Positions 59,573-64,000 of a DNA stretch of 64,000 nucleotides are shown here, in pieces (positions within the stretch are counted from its first letter, which is position 1; every line of letters starts with the position of its first letter). Both the position numbers and the translations under genes were made by a program. A model generated the notes under the pieces. The model saw nothing but the letters and a program-made list of their open reading frames with translations, was not told the origin of the DNA and did no database searches. The stretch comes from DASZTV01 sp036268405 (GTDB lineage Bacteria; Actinomycetota; Actinomycetes; JAFAQI01): the NCBI GenBank assembly GCA_036268405.1, contig DATAUF010000121.1, positions 1 through 64,000 of the forward strand, read 5' to 3'.

Positions 59573-59600
59573 ATGACCATGACGCCGACGTCATGGTCAT
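59573..59600. terminator. Perfect 12-bp hairpin after the MmcQ/YjbR gene
   Basis: Arms ATGACCATGACG (59573-59584) and CGTCATGGTCAT (59589-59600) are exact complements around a 4-nt loop. The stem includes the stop codon of the MmcQ/YjbR gene. There is no T-run, as is common for actinobacterial terminators. It lies between two same-strand genes, so it may end the first transcript or attenuate readthrough into the secreted-protein gene. Confidence 0.65.
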
Positions 59601-60031
59601 CGTTGACCATTTCGACGTTTGCCGACAACCTCCTGCGCCGCCTCTGGGCTTGCGAACACCAGCCAACCGTCGACCAGCGCCTCTTTGACGTCGGCGACCC
59701 GCGCCTGCTTCAGCTCGATGAGGATCGCGGCGTAGCCGTCGAAGTGCGGGATGGTGAAGAACCCGGCCTTGCCGGCCGCGAGCACCGCTTCCTTTTCCGC
59801 GAGATCGGCCACCCGGATCGCGACGATCGGGTCGCCCGGCACCGGCTCCTCGCCGTAACGGCGGATGTCGGCCTTGCTGAAGGTGCGCTCCCAGGCGAAG
59901 GTCTTGTCGGCCAGCCGCCAGGTCCGCTGTCCGCGCCGGTCGGCTTCTTCGACCCCGGGCAGGGCGAGCGCAATCTCCGCGACCCGCGCCAGCGTCACCA
60001 CGCCCGGCACGTTATCGCGACGACTTGACAC
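59597..60031 (-). CDS. MmcQ/YjbR family DNA-binding-fold protein
   Basis: A 144-residue protein of the MmcQ/YjbR (CyaY-like) family: VAEIALALPGVEEADRRGQR, TWRLADKTFAWERT, GFFTIPHFDGYAAILIELKQ and VKEALVDGWLV. The family has a DNA-binding-like double-wing fold but no settled role. The start is uncertain: GTG at 60031 and in-frame GTG codons slightly downstream are all possible. It diverges from the GntR gene over a short AT-containing promoter region. Confidence 0.85.
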   Translation of the reverse strand: MSSRRDNVPGVVTLARVAEIALALPGVEEADRRGQRTWRLADKTFAWERTFSKADIRRYGEEPVPGDPIVAIRVADLAEKEAVLAAGKAGFFTIPHFDGYAAILIELKQARVADVKEALVDGWLVFASPEAAQEVVGKRRNGQR

Positions 60032-60073
60032 GGAGAACGGTCAGTGGTCTATTTATCTAGTTACCTAGTGTAA
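60025..60073 (+). promoter_or_regulatory. GntR operon promoter and operator region
   Basis: A perfect -35 TTGACA (60025-60030) is followed by TA-rich TCTATTTA at a usable distance. A second -10-like TAGTGT (60066-60071) ends exactly 7 nt before an ATG at 60079. Between them CTAG-TTAC-CTAG (60057-60068), together with TTAC-N5-GTAA (60061-60073), forms symmetric elements suitable for the GntR product to bind and autoregulate. Confidence 0.5.
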
Positions 60074-60090
60074 TAGCGATGGGATGTCAC

Positions 60091-60483
60091 ATGATCGAGT
60101 TCCACCTCGACAGCAGGTCAGGGGTGTCGCCGTACCTTCAGCTCGTCCAGCAGGTACGCCATGCGTTGCGGCTCGGAATCCTTGCGCCGGGGGACCAGCT
60201 CCCCACCGTCAAGGACGTCGTCGGCACGCTTGCGATCAATCCCAACACCGTCCTCAAGGCCTATCGCGAGCTCGAGCACGCCGGCCTGGCGAGCGGGCGC
60301 CCGGGCGTCGGCACGTTTGTCACTGCGACGCTGCCGGATGCGCCACTCGCGGCACAGATCCCGATCCGCCGCGACCTCGAGCGCTGGCTCACCAAGGCAA
60401 GGGCCGCCGGCCTTGACGACGAGAGCATCGAGGCGATGTTTCGCGACTCCTTTCGGCTCTCGACATCGCGGGAGATCGCATGA
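60091..60483 (+). CDS. GntR-family regulator of the YtrA type
   Basis: A 130-residue short GntR protein with only the winged-helix domain (PGDQLPTVKDVVGTLAINPN, TVLKAYRELEHAGLASGRPG) and a short C-terminal dimerisation helix, the YtrA subfamily hallmark. Such regulators usually repress adjacent ABC exporter genes, as here. ATG at 60091 is preferred because homology begins there and GGGA lies 6 nt upstream; the leaderless-type ATG at 60079 would add four residues. ATGA overlap couples it to the ATPase gene. Confidence 0.9.
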   Translation: MIEFHLDSRSGVSPYLQLVQQVRHALRLGILAPGDQLPTVKDVVGTLAINPNTVLKAYRELEHAGLASGRPGVGTFVTATLPDAPLAAQIPIRRDLERWLTKARAAGLDDESIEAMFRDSFRLSTSREIA

Positions 60484-61376
60484 CGACGGCGTTGACGGCG
60501 ACCGGTCTCGGTAAGCGTTACGGCCGGAAGTGGGCGCTGCGCGGCTGCACGGTCGAGATTCCTGAAGGCCGTGTGGCGGGCCTGGTCGGACCCAACGGTG
60601 CCGGCAAGAGCACGCTGCTCCACCTCATGGTCGGGTTGCTCGCGCCGACCGAGGGATCGGTGGAGGTGCTCGGCCGCGGTCCCGCGATCGACGCGGAGCA
60701 GCTCGGTCGCGTCGGGTTCCTGGCCCAGGACGCGCCGATCTACGCGTCCTTGTCGATCGCCGACCATCTCCGTTTCGGGGCACACCTCAACCCCGGCTGG
60801 GATGGGGCCTTCGCGAAGGAGCGGATCGACGCTCTCGACCTCGACCCCGCGCAGCGAGCCGGCCGTCTGTCGGGCGGCCAGCGTGCCCAGCTGGCTCTCA
60901 CCCTTGCGCTCGCGAAGCGGCCGGGCATCCTGCTCCTCGATGAGCCGGTCGCAAGTCTCGACCCACTGGCGCGACGCGACTTCCTGGCGGTTCTCGCCGG
61001 ATACGTCGCGGAGCACGGAATCAGCGTTTTGATGTCTTCGCACCTGCTTGCTGACCTTGAGCGGGTGTGTGACTACCTGGTGCTGGTTTCCGCGGCGCGG
61101 GTTCAGCTCGCAGACGAGGTCGACGACCTCCTCGCGACACATCGCCGGATCATCGGGGCTCGTCGCGACCTGTCCACTCTTCCCGCAGACCAGCACGTCG
61201 TCTGGGAGAGCCACACCGACCGGCAGACGACCGCCGTCATCCAAGTTGACGGACCGATCCACGACCCGTCATGGCAGGTCGAGGAGCTCAGTCTCGAGGA
61301 TGTGGTTCTGGCCTACATGGGCGGCGGCGCTGATACCGGCCTGTACGCCCGACCCGCGTTGGGAGTGGCCCGATGA
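60480..61376 (+). CDS. ABC exporter ATP-binding protein
   Basis: A 298-residue ATPase of the YtrB/CcmA type: Walker A GPNGAGKST near residues 37-45, signature LSGGQ near 125, Walker B ILLLDEP and switch His in SSHLL. The 80-residue C-terminal extension is typical of exporter ATPases. It powers the permease encoded next. Regulation by the GntR gene product and cell-envelope stress or antibiotic export are usual for this layout; the substrate here is unknown. Confidence 0.93.
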   Translation: MTTALTATGLGKRYGRKWALRGCTVEIPEGRVAGLVGPNGAGKSTLLHLMVGLLAPTEGSVEVLGRGPAIDAEQLGRVGFLAQDAPIYASLSIADHLRFGAHLNPGWDGAFAKERIDALDLDPAQRAGRLSGGQRAQLALTLALAKRPGILLLDEPVASLDPLARRDFLAVLAGYVAEHGISVLMSSHLLADLERVCDYLVLVSAARVQLADEVDDLLATHRRIIGARRDLSTLPADQHVVWESHTDRQTTAVIQVDGPIHDPSWQVEELSLEDVVLAYMGGGADTGLYARPALGVAR

Positions 61377-62416
61377 CCTGGATGACCTGGCGTCAGATGA
61401 GGGCAGGCTCACTCGCGGCACTTGCGGTGGTCGCGGCCGCCGCGATCACCCTCACGATCACCGGCGTGCACCTGAGCAGTCTCTACTCGGGCTATCTGTC
61501 GTGCAGCGGCTTCACCTGTAACGCCAAGCTCGACGACATCGGCCGCAGCTATCGCCACATCAAGCTGATCGGCACGGCTCTGATCGCGGTGCCTGTGGTG
61601 CTCGGCGTCTTCTGGGGGGCACCACTGGTCGCTCGTGAGATCGAGAGCGGCACGTATCGCTTGGCATGGGTCCAAGGTGTCAGCCGCACGCGGTGGATGG
61701 CATCCAAGCTCGCCGTCACGGGCGCGGCGACGGCACTTGTCGCAGGTGCGCTCACGTTCGCGTTCACCTGGTGGGCGATTCCGTTCGATCGGATCGAGGC
61801 CAACCGGATCGATCCCTCGATCTTTGCCGATCGAGGCATCGTCCCCGTGGCGTACGCGCTGTTCGCGGTCGCCCTCGGAGTGGCAGCCGGCACGATCATT
61901 CGGCGGACCCTGCCCGCGATGGCAGTGACGTTGGTGGGCTTCATCGCCGTCCGGATGGTGATCCAGTTCTACGTGCGCGCGCACCTCATCGCTCCGGTGC
62001 ACCGGGTGTTCGCGCTGACCCAGCGGTTCGGCCTGGGCATCGAGCGATCGCCATCGGGCATTCAGCTCCAGGCGGGGACGCCAGAGTTTCACGGTGCGTG
62101 GGTCACCAGCTCACACCTGGTCGACTCCGCGGGGCACGCTCCGACGTCCGCCTTCATCAACCAGGCATGCCGCGCGGTGCTTGACGTCGCCCCGCCGAGT
62201 GGGCCGCCGCAGAAGGGAGGAGCCCCCAGCGGTCCGGCCATCCAAGCCTTCCAGACCTGCCTGTCCAACGTGGGCGCTCGCTATCACCAGGTGGTGTCCT
62301 ACCAACCTGCGTCGCGGTTCTGGGAGCTGCAGTGGCTGGAGTCAGCGATCTTCCTAGGTCTTGCAGCGGTACTCATCGGCTTGTCGATCTACTGGGTCCG
62401 CCGTCGCCTCGTCTGA
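61373..62416 (+). CDS. ABC exporter permease
   Basis: A 347-residue ABC-2-type permease. Six membrane spans are expected (about 15-32, 62-80, 108-130, 155-172, 178-198 and 320-338). An extracytoplasmic region of about 110 residues between spans five and six contains three Cys. The GAPLVAREIESGTYRLAWVQ segment after the second span is characteristic of the family. ATGA overlap with the ATPase gene. A strong hairpin follows 7 bp after the stop. Confidence 0.88.
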   Translation: MTWMTWRQMRAGSLAALAVVAAAAITLTITGVHLSSLYSGYLSCSGFTCNAKLDDIGRSYRHIKLIGTALIAVPVVLGVFWGAPLVAREIESGTYRLAWVQGVSRTRWMASKLAVTGAATALVAGALTFAFTWWAIPFDRIEANRIDPSIFADRGIVPVAYALFAVALGVAAGTIIRRTLPAMAVTLVGFIAVRMVIQFYVRAHLIAPVHRVFALTQRFGLGIERSPSGIQLQAGTPEFHGAWVTSSHLVDSAGHAPTSAFINQACRAVLDVAPPSGPPQKGGAPSGPAIQAFQTCLSNVGARYHQVVSYQPASRFWELQWLESAIFLGLAAVLIGLSIYWVRRRLV

Positions 62417-62422
62417 CGTGCG

Positions 62423-62467
62423 AATGGAACGAGCCCGCAGGCAGTCGGCCTGCGGGCTCGTTCCATT
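62423..62467. terminator. Perfect 20-bp bidirectional terminator hairpin
   Basis: Positions 62423-62442 and 62448-62467 are exact reverse complements around a 5-nt loop, beginning AATGGAACGAG and ending CTCGTTCCATT. The hairpin lies between the convergent exporter permease and tRNA-His genes and touches the tRNA 3' end, so it can terminate both. Confidence 0.85.
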
Positions 62468-62544
62468 TGGGGTGAGTGACGGGGCTCGAACCCGCGGCCA
62501 CCGAGACCACAACCCGGTGCTCTACCAGCTGAGCTACACCCACC
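62468..62544 (-). tRNA. tRNA-His (GTG anticodon)
   Basis: Read on the minus strand the gene folds as a full cloverleaf. The acceptor stem is GTGGGTG/CACTCAC with one G-T pair. The D-arm contains AGCTCAGCTGGTAGAGC, the anticodon loop TTGTGGT gives GTG, and the T-arm holds GGTTCGAGCC. A G at -1 pairs with the discriminator C, the identity mark of tRNA-His, and CCA is encoded (62468-62470). It lies 37 bp downstream of orn, a pairing also known in mycobacteria. Confidence 0.96.
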
Positions 62545-62581
62545 ATCGCGGCCCGACAACGACCGAACCGCGCGGCAAAGT

Positions 62582-63235
62582 CTAACCGGATGCGGGCTGG
62601 TTCTCGCTGGCCGGCGGTGCGGCGAGGCCGAGGCTCCGTGCCGCGGCGCGTGCCGCGTCCGTGTCCGGCCCAGGTGCCGGGACCATCACCGTCGCCCGGT
62701 AGTAACGCAGCTCGTCGATGCTCTCCTTGATGTCGGCGAGCGCGCGGTGCCCGCCGTTCTTGGCCGGCGCGTTGTAGTACGAGCGCGGGTACCAGCGCCG
62801 GGCGAGCTCCTTGATCGAGGACACGTCGATCATCCGGTAGTGCAGATGCGCGTCGAGGCGCGGCATATAGCGGGCGATGAAGGCACGGTCGGTCGCGATC
62901 GTGTTGCCACACAGCGGCGCCTTGCGCGGCTCGGGGATGTACCGCTCGAGGTACTCCATGACGAGCTCCTCGGCCTGCTCCACGGTGGTGGCCGCGTGGC
63001 GGATCGCGTCCAGGAGTCCGGAGGTCGTGTGCATCTCGCGTACCACCTGGTCCATGGCGACCAGCTGCGACGGTGTTGCCGCGATGACGATGTCGAGGCC
63101 CTCGTCGAGCGGGGTCAGCTCGGCATCGGTGACGATGACGGCGATCTCCACCATCACGTTGCGCTGCGGGTCGAGGCCCGTCATCTCGCAGTCGATCCAG
63201 ACCAACGCGTCGCCGGTGCGTGAGCCTGCCGTCAT
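62582..63235 (-). CDS. orn: Oligoribonuclease
   Basis: A 217-residue DEDDh 3'-5' exoribonuclease that degrades RNA di- to pentanucleotides in the cytosol. The motifs are WIDCEMTGLD (Exo I Asp and Glu), an Exo II Asp in NTIATDRAFIARYMP, and HRALADIKESIDELRYY (Exo III His and Asp). The C-terminal 30 residues are a variable tail. ATG at 63235 matches the usual N-terminus; a frame start at 63268 has no support. tRNA-His follows on the same strand. Confidence 0.95.
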   Translation of the reverse strand: MTAGSRTGDALVWIDCEMTGLDPQRNVMVEIAVIVTDAELTPLDEGLDIVIAATPSQLVAMDQVVREMHTTSGLLDAIRHAATTVEQAEELVMEYLERYIPEPRKAPLCGNTIATDRAFIARYMPRLDAHLHYRMIDVSSIKELARRWYPRSYYNAPAKNGGHRALADIKESIDELRYYRATVMVPAPGPDTDAARAAARSLGLAAPPASENQPASG

Positions 63236-63300
63236 GACGACAAGAGTTGCACGCCCTACCCTTGCCATGGCGGGGAGAGCAGTCTGCCTTGCCTTCTTGA

Positions 63301-63373
63301 GCGCCCGTAGCTCAGCGGATAGAGCAGCTGCCTTCTAAGCAGCCGGTCGCAGGTTCGATCCCTGCCGGGCGCG
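63301..63373 (+). tRNA. tRNA-Arg (TCT anticodon)
   Basis: A 73-nt cloverleaf: acceptor GCGCCCG/CGGGCGC with discriminator G, D-arm AGCTCAGCGGATAGAGC, anticodon loop CTTCTAA (anticodon TCT), and T-arm GGTTCGATCC. CCA is not encoded. A putative promoter (TTGCCA at 63262-63267, 17-nt spacer, TGCCTT) precedes it. The antisense strand of its 3' half is read as the end of the convergent MFS gene. Confidence 0.96.
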
Positions 63374-64000
63374 CGGCGACAGCACGATCGGTACGTCCCT
63401 GCGGCGGGCAAGGACTCCTGCGGATACCACCGCGCTGGCTGCGAAGAACCCGACGATGAGCTCGATCCCGTGCCGGTACGGCGTGATCACGCTGCCATCG
63501 TGCGACGACAGCAGTCCGATCAACGCGGCGACGCCGAGCACCGTGCCGAGCTGCCGAGCCATGTTGAGGATCCCGCTGCCGACGCCGAACCAGGCGGGCG
63601 GGATCGCCGAGGTCCCGGCGCCGAGCAGTGACGGGATGCTCAGACCGACCCCGATGCCACCGATGACCTGGGCCGGCAGCATCTCGGCGGCGTACGACGG
63701 GTGAACTCCGATCGATGCGAGCAGCAACAGCTGGGACGACATGTTGACGACTGCCCCGAGCACGGCGACTCGACCTGGCCCCCCCAGTCGCGTGACGAGT
63801 CGCGGCGTGACGAGGCGAGCGACGGGGAGCACACACAACGGACCGGGTGCGATCGCCAGACCCGCCCGAACCGCCGAGAAGTGCCATGCGCCGGTGAGGA
63901 ACTCGACGGTGTTGAGCGCGAACGCACCGAAGCCCGCGTAGTAGAGGACAGAGACGCCGAACGCACCGCTGAAGGACCTGATGCGCAGCAGCGGTAGCTC
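63335..64000 (-). CDS. MFS transporter, C-terminal half (partial)
   Basis: The visible 221 residues run off the right edge of the window. They cover about six membrane spans of a DHA2-type (14-helix) major facilitator exporter (GFGAFALNTVEFLTGAWHFS, PAQVIGGIGVGLSIPSLLGA, FGVGSGILNMARQLGTVLGV, the last being the motif C-like region of drug exporters). The reading frame ends with SPRARQGSNLRPAA, which is simply the antisense of tRNA-Arg. Its TAG lies in the tRNA anticodon loop. The natural C-terminus was probably shorter. Confidence 0.85.
   Translation of the reverse strand, partial: ELPLLRIRSFSGAFGVSVLYYAGFGAFALNTVEFLTGAWHFSAVRAGLAIAPGPLCVLPVARLVTPRLVTRLGGPGRVAVLGAVVNMSSQLLLLASIGVHPSYAAEMLPAQVIGGIGVGLSIPSLLGAGTSAIPPAWFGVGSGILNMARQLGTVLGVAALIGLLSSHDGSVITPYRHGIELIVGFFAASAVVSAGVLARRRDVPIVLSPRARQGSNLRPAA

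Noticed and set aside
1..64000. CRISPR arrays, insertion sequences, integrases or prophage
   Set aside because: No regularly spaced direct repeats, transposase, integrase or phage structural genes were seen. The tRNA genes show no attachment-site duplication.

Overview
The window is about 64 kb of high-GC chromosomal DNA, densely coded on both strands, with many ATGA/GTGA start-stop overlaps, GTG starts and short gaps. A complete yrbE/mce operon, a LexA box of the TCGAAC-N4-GTTCGA type, mycothiol-type enzymes, DUF222-HNH genes and the orn/tRNA-His pair all point to an actinomycete, most likely a Mycobacteriales/Frankiales/Sporichthyales-like soil lineage. The species cannot be named from the sequence. 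No intergenic stretch exceeds 300 bases. There is no CRISPR array, insertion sequence or prophage. Several genes appear to use leaderless promoters, with TAnnnT followed 6-7 nt later by the start codon.

Layout, left half. At the left edge is a truncated SOS-controlled gene, then a VOC protein and a beta-lactamase-fold hydrolase. At 2.4-11.7 kb lies a SRPBCC-yrbEAB-mceABCDEF-mce-associated operon, a lipid importer without its ATPase. It is followed by a TetR regulator, an EphD-like epoxide hydrolase/SDR fusion and a PF10118 protein. From 15.7 to 25.3 kb are mixed metabolic genes: a DUF2237 protein, a second VOC protein, a glycosyltransferase, an alkyl-sulfatase-like MBL protein, an SCO6745-family protein, a fatty acid desaturase, a methyltransferase and an M29 aminopeptidase. 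At 25.4-28.3 kb a TetR-PF10118-Baeyer-Villiger-type monooxygenase operon repeats the TetR/PF10118 theme.

Layout, middle. At 29.9-36.7 kb is a branched-chain-amino-acid-type ABC importer whose two permeases and two ATPases are fused into one 1218-residue chain. It is encoded with its binding protein and a secreted anchored protein. A flavin domain/TTC38-like fusion, a DUF222-HNH endonuclease and a decayed DinB/TIGR03086-like gene follow. At 40.9-43.3 kb is a sulfur module of MBL-rhodanese (persulfide dioxygenase type), cysteine dioxygenase and rhodanese genes.

Layout, right half. Divergent from the sulfur module is the most novel part, 43.4-55.7 kb. It encodes a secreted SBP56/methanethiol-oxidase-like propeller and a CopC-CopD-periplasmic-binding-protein fusion. 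With them are lipoproteins, four members of an undescribed secreted domain family, and a membrane protein made of two tandem copies of one unit. I infer an envelope system linked to copper and possibly volatile sulfur. Then come DUF4395, nitronate monooxygenase and two secreted unknowns, a MmcQ/YjbR protein, a GntR-ABC exporter operon, tRNA-His, orn, tRNA-Arg and the C-terminal half of an MFS transporter that runs antisense into the tRNA-Arg gene.
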